This document shows positions 20,047-27,635 of a stretch of 64,000 nt of DNA, piece by piece. The translations under genes were made by a program, and so were the position numbers. This stretch comes from CADEEN01 sp963840805 (GTDB lineage Bacteria > Pseudomonadota > Gammaproteobacteria > Burkholderiales > Burkholderiaceae_C): the NCBI GenBank assembly GCA_963840805.1, contig CAWJAJ010000002.1:124001-188000 (forward strand). Direction: 5' to 3'. The stretch's first letter is position 1; the number at the start of each line of letters is the position of its first letter. The notes under the pieces were generated by a model. It had not been told where the DNA came from. It saw only the letters and a program-made list of their open reading frames with translations, and made no database searches.

Positions 20047-20959
20047 TCAAGCCGCTTCCTTCTGCATGATCTCGAGGAACACGTCCTCGAGGTCGGCGCG
20101 GCCGATCTCGAGGTCTTCGACCTTCACGCCGCCCTCGCGCAGGCGGCCGAGGATGGCCTCGATCTCGGCCGGCATCGCGCGCCGTGACCTGCGCCACGCG
20201 GCCGGTGACGCGCGCACGCGCGGCCACCGCGGCGGGCAGCGCATCGTCGGTCTTGAAGCGCAGCATCGTGCTGGCGGTGCCCGCCAGCAGGTTGGCGGTG
20301 CGGTCCAGCGCCACCACCCGGCCCTGCTTCAGCATCGCGATGCGGCCGCACAGCGCCTCGGCTTCCTCGAGGTAGTGCGTCGTCAGCAGCACCGTGTGGC
20401 CCTGCTTGTTCAGACCGGCGATGAAGCCCCACAGCGTCTGGCGCAACTCCACGTCGACACCGGCCGTCGGCTCGTCGAGCACGATCACCGGCGGCTTGTG
20501 CACCAGCGCCTGTGCCACCAGCACACGGCGCTTCATGCCGCCCGACAGTTGGCGCGTGTTGACGTCGGCCTTGTCCGCCAGGCCCAGGCCGGCGAGCAAA
20601 TCGTCGATCCAGGCATCGTTGTGGCGGATACCGAAGTAGCCGCTCTGGATGCGCAGGCACTCGCGCACCGAGAAGAACGGGTCGAACACCAGCTCCTGCG
20701 GCACGATGCCCAGCGCCATGCGCGCCGCGGCGTAGTCGGCCACCACATCGTGGCCCATCACCGTGACGCGGCCGGTGCTGGCACGCGTGAGGCCGGCCAG
20801 GATGCTGATCAGCGTGGTCTTGCCCGCGCCGTTGGGCCCGAGCAGGCCGAAGAACTCGCCCTGCTCGACGTTGAAGCTCACGCCGTCTAGGGCGCGCACG
20901 GCGCCGCGGGCGCCCGCAAAGGTCTTGGCAACCTGATCGAAGACAACGGCAGCGGGCAT
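20047..20959 (-). CDS. ABC transporter ATPase, one frameshift
   Basis: Partner of the ABC-2 permease. From ATG 20959: Walker A LLGPNGAGKTTLISI, Q-loop region GIVPQELVFDPFFSV, signature TRQLSGGMKRRVLVAQAL, Walker B PVIVLDEPTAGVD and switch His LLTTHYLEEAE are all intact. After about residue 260 (near 20175) the frame changes; the true end EIEAILGRLREGGVKVEDL ... FLEIMQKEAA lies in the next frame, ending at 20047. A single-base error is the simplest cause. Confidence 0.88.
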
Positions 20960-21041
20960 GGCCGGCGATTGTAGGAGGGCCCTGTCCGGCGAACGGCAGC
21001 GGCAGCGCCCGTGTCGGCGCGGCGCGTGGCATCATGGATTC

Positions 21042-21332
21042 ATGAGTCAAAACTTCGGCATGCAAGCCCCGGGCGCACACCACGGCGCGCCGCGGCGCGC
21101 GGTCACGCGCTACCTCGTACTGATCGACGCGGCGGGCACCACGCTGGCGCGGCTGTTCCTCCACGACCGCACCCAGGTGGCCGAGTTCGACGCCGGCACC
21201 GAAGAGGTGGCGCTGATGACGCAGGGCCTGGCGCCGCTGCGCGGCGCCGACGGCCCCGAGTGGGATCGTGCGCTCGAAGGCCACAGTGCCGAAGAACGCC
21301 GCGGCGCCGAGGTCTACACCCTGGACGTGTAG
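21042..21332 (+). CDS. Conserved hypothetical protein
   Basis: A 96-residue soluble protein (MSQNFGMQAPGAHH...) with an alternating hydrophobic core RYLVLIDAAGTTLARLFL and no recognised motif. It ends 4 bp before the TetR regulator, so probably shares its transcript, and is divergent from the ABC ATPase with an 82-bp gap. I do not recognise a function. Confidence 0.65.
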   Translation: MSQNFGMQAPGAHHGAPRRAVTRYLVLIDAAGTTLARLFLHDRTQVAEFDAGTEEVALMTQGLAPLRGADGPEWDRALEGHSAEERRGAEVYTLDV

Positions 21333-21336
21333 GGCC

Positions 21337-22005
21337 ATGGTCAACGCCAAGCCCAAGAAGGCGCCGCGCCGCACCGCGGAGCGCATCCTCGAAGTCACGC
21401 TCGAGCTGTTCAACCGCTTCGGCGAGCCCAACGTCAGTACCACGGTGATCTCGGCCGAGTTGAAGATCAGCCCGGGCAACCTGTACTACCACTACCCGGC
21501 CAAGGACGAGCTGATCAACGCCTTGTTCGGCCGCTACGAGAAGGCGCTCGACGAGTTGCTGCGCGCCGCCGACGGCGTGCGCAACGTCGAGGACGCATGG
21601 CTGTTCTTTCACATGCTGTTCGAGCTGATCTGGCAGTACCGCTTCCTCTACCGCGACCTCAACGACCTGCTCAGCAAGAACCGCCGGCTCGAAACGCACT
21701 TCCAGTTCGTGCTGAAGAACAAGGGCCGCGCGGTGCAGGCCGTGCTGGGCGGCCTGGCACGTGGCAGCGCGGTGAAGATCGACGCCCGCGAGGCCGAACC
21801 GGTGGCCACCGCGATGGTGGTGGTGCTGACCTACTGGCTCAGCTACGAGTACGTGCGCGATCCGCGCAAGGCGCTCGAGCCCGAGAGCGCCGGTGCGGCG
21901 CTGGCGCGGGGCGCCTACCATGTGCTGAGCCTGCTGATGCCCTACCTGGAGCCCGCCGCCCGCGACCACCTGCACGGGCTGGTGGCGCCGTACCGACAGA
22001 GCTGA
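21337..22005 (+). CDS. TetR-family transcriptional regulator
   Basis: 222 residues from ATG 21337. N-terminal helix-turn-helix VSTTVISAELKISPGNLYYH followed by the usual YPAKDELINALF. The C-terminal domain is helical and carries the ligand-binding role in this family; ligand unknown. Basic N-terminal tail (AKPKKAPRRTAER). Precedes a repeat-type protein gene by 26 bp. Confidence 0.9.
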   Translation: MVNAKPKKAPRRTAERILEVTLELFNRFGEPNVSTTVISAELKISPGNLYYHYPAKDELINALFGRYEKALDELLRAADGVRNVEDAWLFFHMLFELIWQYRFLYRDLNDLLSKNRRLETHFQFVLKNKGRAVQAVLGGLARGSAVKIDAREAEPVATAMVVVLTYWLSYEYVRDPRKALEPESAGAALARGAYHVLSLLMPYLEPAARDHLHGLVAPYRQS

Positions 22006-22031
22006 AGAAACGACGACACGGAGACAAGACC

Positions 22032-22811
22032 ATGGCCAAGTGGACCGCCTTCCCCTACGACCTGTACGCCTTCGATGCCGCGAAGGTGAAGAAGCAGTGG
22101 GCGCGGCTGCATGCCGGCGACCTTGAACCGGCCCCGAAGGACGCCAAGGTGCTCGATGCGTGGGCGCTGTTCCATGCCGGCGAATTCCAGAAGGCCTACG
22201 ACGCGGGCCTGAAGGCCGCATCAGCCGGAAACTCGGGTGGCATCACCGTGGCCAACAAGGCGCAGTCGATCTACGCCAACTACCTGGAGAAGAGCGAGAA
22301 GACCAAGCTCGCGATGTTCCAGGAAGTGGTGGCGCGCGCCGAGGCGCAGGCTGCCGCGGAACCGAACAACCCGAACGCCCACTACTGGATGGCCTACGCA
22401 CTGGGCCGCTACAGCCAGGGCATCAGCGTGGCCAAGGCGCTGGCGCAGGGCCTCGGCGCGAAAGTCAAGGCCGCGCTCGAAACCACCATCAAGCTGGCGC
22501 CGAAGCACGCCGATGCGCACATCGCGCTGGGCGCCTTCCATGCCGAGGTGATCGACAAGGTGGGCTCGCTGCTGGGCAAGACGCAGGGCGCCAGCAAGGC
22601 CACCGGGCTGGCGCTGTACCAGCAGGCCTTGAAGCTCACACCGGCCAGTGCGATCGCGATGGTGGAGTACGCCAACGGGTTGGTGATGCTCGAGGGCGAG
22701 AAGCGCATGGCCGATGCCGAGAAGCTGTACGCCGACGCCGCGGCCTGCACGCCGGCCGATGCGATGGAGCGGCTGGACGTGGAGATGGCCAAGGCCGAAC
22801 TCGAAGACTGA
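22032..22811 (+). CDS. Helical-repeat (TPR-like) protein
   Basis: 259 residues from ATG 22032 (MAKWTAFPYDLYAFD). Helical repeats resembling TPR units: KVLDAWALFHAGEFQKAYDA, NNPNAHYWMAYALGRYSQGI, KHADAHIALGAFHAEVID. No signal peptide. I recognise it only as a conserved protein of betaproteobacteria with unknown function. It lies between a TetR regulator and a LysE exporter on the same strand. Confidence 0.75.
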   Translation: MAKWTAFPYDLYAFDAAKVKKQWARLHAGDLEPAPKDAKVLDAWALFHAGEFQKAYDAGLKAASAGNSGGITVANKAQSIYANYLEKSEKTKLAMFQEVVARAEAQAAAEPNNPNAHYWMAYALGRYSQGISVAKALAQGLGAKVKAALETTIKLAPKHADAHIALGAFHAEVIDKVGSLLGKTQGASKATGLALYQQALKLTPASAIAMVEYANGLVMLEGEKRMADAEKLYADAAACTPADAMERLDVEMAKAELED

Positions 22812-22817
22812 CCTGCG

Positions 22818-23447
22818 ATGTGGGCCGCCTTCCTGGTTGCCAGCCTGGTGCTGGCCGTGACGCCGGGGCCCGGCGTGCTGTACATCGTCGCGCGCACGCT
22901 GGCGCAGGGGCGCGCTGCGGGGCTGGCCTCGGTGGCCGGCGTCGCGCTCGGAAACCTCGGCAATGCGCTGGCCGCGTCGCTCGGGCTGGCGGCGCTGTTC
23001 GCGCTGTCGTCGCTGGCCTTCGCCATCGTCAAGTGGGCCGGCGCAGCCTACCTGGTGTGGCTGGGCGTGCGGGCGCTGCGGCAGCCGCTCGCGGCGGCCA
23101 CGGCGATGGGCGCCTTCGAGGCGCCGCGGCTGGCGCGCATCGTGCGTGACGGCTTCGTGGTGGCGCTGCTCAACCCGAAGACCGCGCTGTTCTTCGCCGC
23201 CTTCCTGCCGCAGTTCCTGCCCGACGCCGCCACGGCGAGCATGGGCCGCACCGCCGCGCTCGGTGCGTTGTTCGTGGCGGTGGCCGCCGTAACCGACAGC
23301 GCCTACGCACTGCTGGCCGGCACCGCCGCGCGCGCGCTGGCCGGCCGCACGGGCCGCCGCACCGCCGCGCTGGGCCGCTACGCCGCGGCCGCCACCTACA
23401 TCGGCCTGGGGCTGTACACCGCCACCACCACGCCACGGCCACGCTGA
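22818..23447 (+). CDS. LysE/RhtB-family exporter
   Basis: 209 residues with about six membrane helices. The N-terminal signature LAVTPGPGVLYIVARTLAQG is the diagnostic PGP motif of LysE/RhtB amino-acid or metabolite exporters; LLNPKTALFFAAFLPQFL is the second conserved block. Substrate unknown. Only 6 bp after the previous gene. The integron integrase follows convergently after 21 bp. Confidence 0.92.
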   Translation: MWAAFLVASLVLAVTPGPGVLYIVARTLAQGRAAGLASVAGVALGNLGNALAASLGLAALFALSSLAFAIVKWAGAAYLVWLGVRALRQPLAAATAMGAFEAPRLARIVRDGFVVALLNPKTALFFAAFLPQFLPDAATASMGRTAALGALFVAVAAVTDSAYALLAGTAARALAGRTGRRTAALGRYAAAATYIGLGLYTATTTPRPR

Positions 23448-23468
23448 AGCGGGCCGGCGGCGGCGCCG

Positions 23469-24550
23469 TCAGATGCGGTCGAGCGGGCTCAGCACGCCGC
23501 GGCCGCCGCGGTTGAGCACATGCGTGTAGATCATCGTCGTCTTCACATCGCTGTGGCCGAGCAGCTCCTGCACGGTGCGACAGCAAGCGGAGCGCCGCTG
23601 CGGCGAGGCTCATGTGGGCGTAGCCCACGTGAAGCGAAGCGGCCGGAGCCAAAGTCGTAGCCGTCCTGCAGCAGGTGGGTGGCAAACGAGTGGCGCAGCA
23701 CGTGCGGCGAGCAGGGCTTGTCGATGCCGGCGCGGCGCGCGGCGCCGGCCACCGCGCGCTGCACGCTGTGCTCGTGCAGGTGGTGCCGGCGCTCGATGCC
23801 GGTGCGTGGATCGATCGACAGCGTCGGGCTCGGGAACACCCACTGCCAACCCCACGATTGCCCGGCCCTCGGGAACTTCACGGCCAGGGCATCCGGCAGC
23901 CACACGCCGGCTCGGCCCGCCTCAATGTCCTTGCGATGCCATGCACGCGACGCCTCGAGCTGGGCGCGCAAGGGCACGATCAGGTTCTCGGGCAGCACGG
24001 TCACGCGGTCCTTGGAGCCCTTGCCTTCGCGCACGATGATCTCCCGGCGCTCGAACTCCACGTCCTTCACGCGCAGGCGCAGGCCCTCGAGCAAACGCAT
24101 GCCCGTGCCGTACAGCAGCGCGGCCACCAGGCCATTCGTGCCGCCGTCCAGTTGCAGCAGCAACTCACGCACCTCGCGGGCTGTCAGCACGACCGGCAGG
24201 CGACGCGTGGCCTTTGCCGAAACCACTTCGTCGAGCCACGGCAATTGCACGCACAGCACCTGCTTGTAGAGGAACAGCAGCGCCGACTTGGCCTGGCCCT
24301 GCGTCGAAGCGGACACCCCGCCCTCGTTGGCCAAGTGCGTCAGGAAGCCCTCGACCTCGCGGCTGCCGAGCACCTGCGGGTGACGCATCCCATGAAAGCG
24401 CACGTAGCGCCGCGCCCAGCCGACGTAGGCCTCCTCGGTGCGCCGAGAGTAGTGGCGCACGCGAACCGCTTCGCGCAGGCGGGCCAGCAGGCGAGGCGAC
24501 GCCGGAGGCGCCGGGGCAGGCACGTCGTCGGGTTGCGTGGCGATGCTCAT
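23469..24550 (-). pseudogene. intI: Integron integrase intI, interrupted near the C-terminus
   Basis: Tyrosine recombinase that inserts and excises gene cassettes. From ATG 24550 (MSIATQPDDVP; an upstream start at 24619 is less likely) it shows the N-terminal SAM-like domain (YVGWARRYVRFHGMRHP), Arg box GTGMRLLEGLRLRVKDVEF, the extra IntI-specific domain (FPRAGQSWGWQWVFPS, RRHHLHEHSVQRAV) and HVLRHSFATHLLQDGYD. There the frame meets a 71-bp net insertion and stops at 23543. Beyond it the missing end reads on intact to 23469: TVQELLGHSDVKTTMIYTHV with the catalytic Tyr, then LSPLDRI. So the second active-site part is out of frame and the enzyme is probably inactive unless the insertion is new or misassembled. 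Confidence 0.92.
23581..23653. repeat. Short palindromic insertion inside intI
   Basis: About 71-73 bp replace two codons of intI. It holds a hairpin GTGGGC-GTA-GCCCAC (23615-23630) and a second short one (GCGCCGCTGCGGCG). No ORF, and no clear target-site duplication. It resembles REP or MITE-like palindromic units; I found no second copy in this window. Confidence 0.7.
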
Positions 24551-25256
24551 GCCAGGATTTTTAGGGCGCGTATGGTGCCGCGCGATCCCCCTTAAGGGGG
24601 AATCAAACCCGGCTTCCACAGTGGGGAGTTACCCACTACCATGAAGTTGACAGCTACTCCCATACGCGACACCTCATGCAACCGCTCCCGTCGTCCATTT
24701 GTAGTTGCAGTTAGACCTCGCCGCTATCTGAATGCCCGTGCTGACTGCGTTGCCGTTCGCTGCGAACTGCGGTGCCTGTGCGCAGCACAGTACGTGTCGA
24801 GAGTTCTCGTCGCACCCTTCGGCCCGGTTCTGCCATGCGTCTGCAGATACTGGCGTATTCGCCACGCGTCCTTGACCTGTGTCTCATGCCGATCGTACTA
24901 CGTCCGCTGTTGCGACTCGCGACTGCATAGCAGTTGTCGACCAATCCGAAGGTCGCGAGCGAGGCCGACGACCATGCGCGCTAACCAGTTGATCGGCGGA
25001 CAGCTTCCGGCGCGACTTTGCCCGCCTACATTGCCGCTATCGCGCCAGTTGCGGCGTTCATGGAGCCACCGTCTCGCATCCGTTCGATGTTCGTCGCTTC
25101 GTCGTGACTGAGCGATGCCGCCGCATCTTGTCGCGACTGATTCGAGCGTTGCATTGTGCTCGAATGCTGCAACCCGGGACGGGCATAGCCTAATCTACGC
25201 TCGCAAGTCTGGATGCCGTTCCCTGTGACCAGATTCGTTCGCCGCAGTCCGTCGAC
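24551..25256 (+). other. attI region and first cassette, no convincing gene
   Basis: This 0.7-kb stretch upstream of intI has visibly lower G+C than its surroundings. A GTTAGAC at 24710-24716 fits the GTTRRRY core expected of attI, about 160 bp from the intI start. Cassette 1 would run from there to the split attC at 25257. The only + strand frames (24641-25111 rich in Arg and Cys; a 47-codon frame 24732-24875) look non-coding. At 24980-25022 a decayed attC-like stretch, CTAACCAGTTGATCG then CTTCCGGCGCG, matches the attC at 31578, suggesting two fused cassettes. Confidence 0.5.
24710..24716 (+). other. attI-like core site
   Basis: GTTAGAC matches the integron core GTTRRRY and lies where attI is expected, between intI and the first cassette, oriented correctly. 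A 7-bp match alone is weak; position is the main argument. Confidence 0.4.
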
Positions 25257-25359
25257 GCCTAATCGGGTAGCCGGGGGTCTTTAGCCCCCAGCCCCCACAC
25301 CACCCACCGTGCGGGTCCGCAGTGGGCGGTTCAACAAGTCGGCTCGCGCGACGGAGCAA

Positions 25360-26670
25360 CTATGTCGTGTAGCCCTGGGCCTTGCTCCACAGGGCCTTGA
25401 CGCTGACCAAGCCGTGCGCCGTCAACCACGCGTTGGACAGGGCCTGCTGCAGCGCCGGGGTGCGCGCCATGTGCCAGTAGCTCTTGCTGCTGACGCCGTG
25501 CTGGATGGCTGTCTTCAGGCTCACGCCCAGATCCAGCAGATGACGGATCTTCGTGCGTGCCCAGCGCCACTGTTTCCAGTAGCACATGCGGACTCGCCGT
25601 CGGATCCAGTCCTCCAGCAGCGGGATCGGGCGGTAGTACTGGCCGATGCCGAAGTACCCCATCCAACCCCGCGCGTATTGCCCCAGCTTTTGCAGCCGGT
25701 GTTCCATGGCGACGCCCCAACTGCGCCCCGTGAGTTCACGCACTCGGTGCTTGAAGTCCGCCAGCGCCTCGTCGGTCCAGCGGATCTTGTTGCCCCGAAT
25801 GGTGAAGCTCAGGAAGCTGCATTCGCTCATCGGCGCGACCTTGCTCTTGGCAGGATTGACCTCGAGCTTGAGAGACGTGTGCAGGTATCGCGTGATGCTG
25901 CGCATCACCCGCTCGCCGGCGCGTGCGCTTCGGACCAGGATGACCAGGTCGTCGGCGTAGCGTGCGAAGCGGTGGCCTCGCCGCGCCAACTCGCAGTCGA
26001 GTTGATGCAGCAAGATGTTGGCCAGCAGCGGGGACGCAGGCCCTCCTTGCGGAGTGCCGACCTCGCTGGGCTCGAAGTGCTCACCGACCAGCACCCCGGC
26101 GCGCAGGTAGCGTCCGATCAGAGCCAGCAGCCGCTTGTCGGCGATGGTCCTACCCAGCAAACTCATCAGCAGGTCTTGATTGACCGTGTCGAAGAATTTG
26201 GCCAAGTCCAGATCCACCGCGATGCGGTAGCCGTCCGTCACGTACGCCTGCACCTGACGGATCGCCTGATGTGCATTGCGGCCCGGTCGAAAGCCGAAGC
26301 TCGACTCCGAGAACGTCGGATCGAAGATCGGCGTGAGCACCTGGGCGATGGCTTGCTGGAGCACCCTGTCGAGGATGACGGGTATCCCGAGCTTCCTGAT
26401 GCCGCCCCCAGGCTTGCGCAGTTCGACTCTGCGCACCGGCTGCGGCACATATCGCCCTTGGATGATCTGCTCGCGCACGGCCGGCCAGTGTTCACGCGCG
26501 TAGGCGGGGAAGTCCGCGATGGTCATGCCGTCAATACCCGGCGCGCCCTTGTTGGCCTTCACCCGTTTCCACGCCCGCGACAGGTTGTCGCTGTCCAGCA
26601 CGGCATCAAACAGGTCTTGGTTTGCTTCGTCTTGTTTCAAGGCTCGGTGCGTGCCCACCCGCCGACGCAT
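25360..26670 (-). CDS. Group II intron reverse transcriptase/maturase
   Basis: 436 residues, the intron-encoded protein. RT blocks visible: KGAPGIDGMTIADF (RT1), KPGGGIRKLGIPVILDRVLQ (RT2), SSFGFRPGRNAHQAI (RT2a/3), AVDLDLAKFFDTVNQDLLM (RT3), GTPQGGPASPLLANILLH (RT4) and the catalytic RYADDLVILV (RT5). Domain X follows (YARGWMGYFG). There is no C-terminal HNH endonuclease, as in class C. It reverse-transcribes the intron into DNA and helps splicing. Confidence 0.95.
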   Translation of the reverse strand: MRRRVGTHRALKQDEANQDLFDAVLDSDNLSRAWKRVKANKGAPGIDGMTIADFPAYAREHWPAVREQIIQGRYVPQPVRRVELRKPGGGIRKLGIPVILDRVLQQAIAQVLTPIFDPTFSESSFGFRPGRNAHQAIRQVQAYVTDGYRIAVDLDLAKFFDTVNQDLLMSLLGRTIADKRLLALIGRYLRAGVLVGEHFEPSEVGTPQGGPASPLLANILLHQLDCELARRGHRFARYADDLVILVRSARAGERVMRSITRYLHTSLKLEVNPAKSKVAPMSECSFLSFTIRGNKIRWTDEALADFKHRVRELTGRSWGVAMEHRLQKLGQYARGWMGYFGIGQYYRPIPLLEDWIRRRVRMCYWKQWRWARTKIRHLLDLGVSLKTAIQHGVSSKSYWHMARTPALQQALSNAWLTAHGLVSVKALWSKAQGYTT

Positions 26671-27245
26671 CTCACCCTGTCGGGCATCGGCGATGCGCGC
26701 GAGGGCGGCACGTCTGCTCCTCGTGTCTCGTTGTTCAGCCCTTCAGCGGCCCGACACCTGGCCACCTACTACGGCGTCTGCTGACTTCTGCGTCGTCATG
26801 CACGGCGTTGCCGCCGCGCACGCTGTGCACTTCGATGGTGGTCGCTGCCGATTCATCGCTCGCGGCGGGCAGCTCGCCGCGGCGCCTGGACCTTGATATC
26901 CCGGTGCGGTCCGGTGCCGGGTTGGTCACCATCGATGCGCACCGCTCGCGGTGCAGATCTCCCCAGGTAAGAACGCGAACTGTCGGTGCACAAGCGCCGC
27001 ATTTACCGTAGGCTGCGTACCGGTGGGCTTTGCTGTCATGTGCCAGCTCGCCTCGCATCCCTGGGCCTTGACTATGCGGTTTCTGTTCGTCGCCTCGCAC
27101 CTCTTGCACTCGGGCTTCCTCCGGACAAGCCCTCGCGGGTCTGCCCTTGCCGTCGGCTCGTGGTTATCCTTGCTCACGATGAGTCCAAGTCGGTACCTCC
27201 ACAGGGGACTTGCACCCCATAAGTTCGCGCCCATGCTGGGCGCAC
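26671..27245 (-). ncRNA. 5' RNA domains (I to IV) of the group II intron
   Basis: The 575 bp between the intron 5' end and the maturase ORF hold no credible protein gene. They should fold as ribozyme domains I-III and part of IV; I can see only local stems at the 5' end. Contains the sequence that would recognise the attC target. Confidence 0.7.
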
Positions 27246-27329
27246 ACCAAGTCGTTCCAGCGACCGCCTTCGGCGGCCGGCTGAAGCCAACGTTAGGGCG
27301 CACCGCTGCATGTCCCGATAGCTTGCCAA

Positions 27330-27521
27330 TTGACGGAGTTCGTTGTCGGCGCCATGGTGGGCGTCATCTGTGGAATCATTGCGGGCCTATCCAAGCCGCG
27401 GTTCATGCTTGGCCTGTCTTGTAGTTTTGCTGTGCTCTGTGCAGGCGTCGCTGCTCTCATCGCCTTTGAGCTCTATTTCACCGGCGTCTTTATGGTCGGT
27501 ATCGTGGTGGCTCGGCCTTGA
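27330..27521 (+). CDS. Small membrane protein, cassette gene
   Basis: The only frame in cassette 2 (27293-27620). From TTG 27330 (63 residues) or ATG 27354 (55 residues). Two hydrophobic segments: VVGAMVGVICGIIAGL and CSFAVLCAGVAALIAFELYF. After VGIVVARP comes TGA, yet the same frame continues with a third membrane-like segment (GTIGLALVVYACAFAISKVV) and runs into the attC, so the stop may be a mutation or an error. Orientation and position fit an integron cassette. Function unknown. Confidence 0.6.
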   Translation: MTEFVVGAMVGVICGIIAGLSKPRFMLGLSCSFAVLCAGVAALIAFELYFTGVFMVGIVVARP

Positions 27522-27635
27522 GGCACTATTGGCCTCGCTCTCGTTGTCTATGCATGCGCCTTCGCCATCTCTAAGGTCGTACCGCTCGGCGTACTCATTG
27601 CTGTGCGAAGCGGCAAATGCGCCCTAACCCGTCGT

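Larger units (their letters stand above)
25262..27245 (-). mobile_element. Group IIC (attC-type) intron, full length
   Basis: On the minus strand the element starts GTGCG (27245) as group II introns do, with first hairpin GCGCCC-AGCAT-GGGCGC and GGGG-TGCAAGT-CCCC close behind, and ends CTACCCGAT (25262), an AY end. Between lie the RNA domains I-IV with the maturase ORF (25360-26670) and, 28 bp after its stop, a domain V hairpin (25300-25332, GAACCGCCCAC ... GTGGGTGG). About 1984 bp, usual for class C introns. It sits in the bottom strand of an attC, opposite to cassette orientation, the known habit of IIC-attC introns. All parts look complete, so it may be mobile. Confidence 0.9.
25257..27298 (+). 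other. attC-1, split by the group II intron
   Basis: Joining 25257-25261 to 27246-27298 restores a classical attC: left core GCCTAAC, spacer CAAGTCGTTCCAGC, inner hairpin CCGCC-TTC-GGCGG, then AAGCCAACGTTAGGG with right core GTTAGGG (27292-27298). The intron on the opposite strand divides the left core after GCCTA. Both halves are at the exact intron ends, which supports the reading. Confidence 0.85.

Noticed and set aside
24641..25111. 156-codon frame in cassette 1
   Set aside because: Arg/Cys-rich, no ribosome site, crosses the presumed attI core and a decayed attC.
25360..26670. Reverse transcriptase as a retron, DGR or CRISPR-linked RT
   Set aside because: RT domain order, domain X, the GTGCG/AT ends and domain V after the stop identify a group II intron; no template repeat, msr/msd or cas gene is near.
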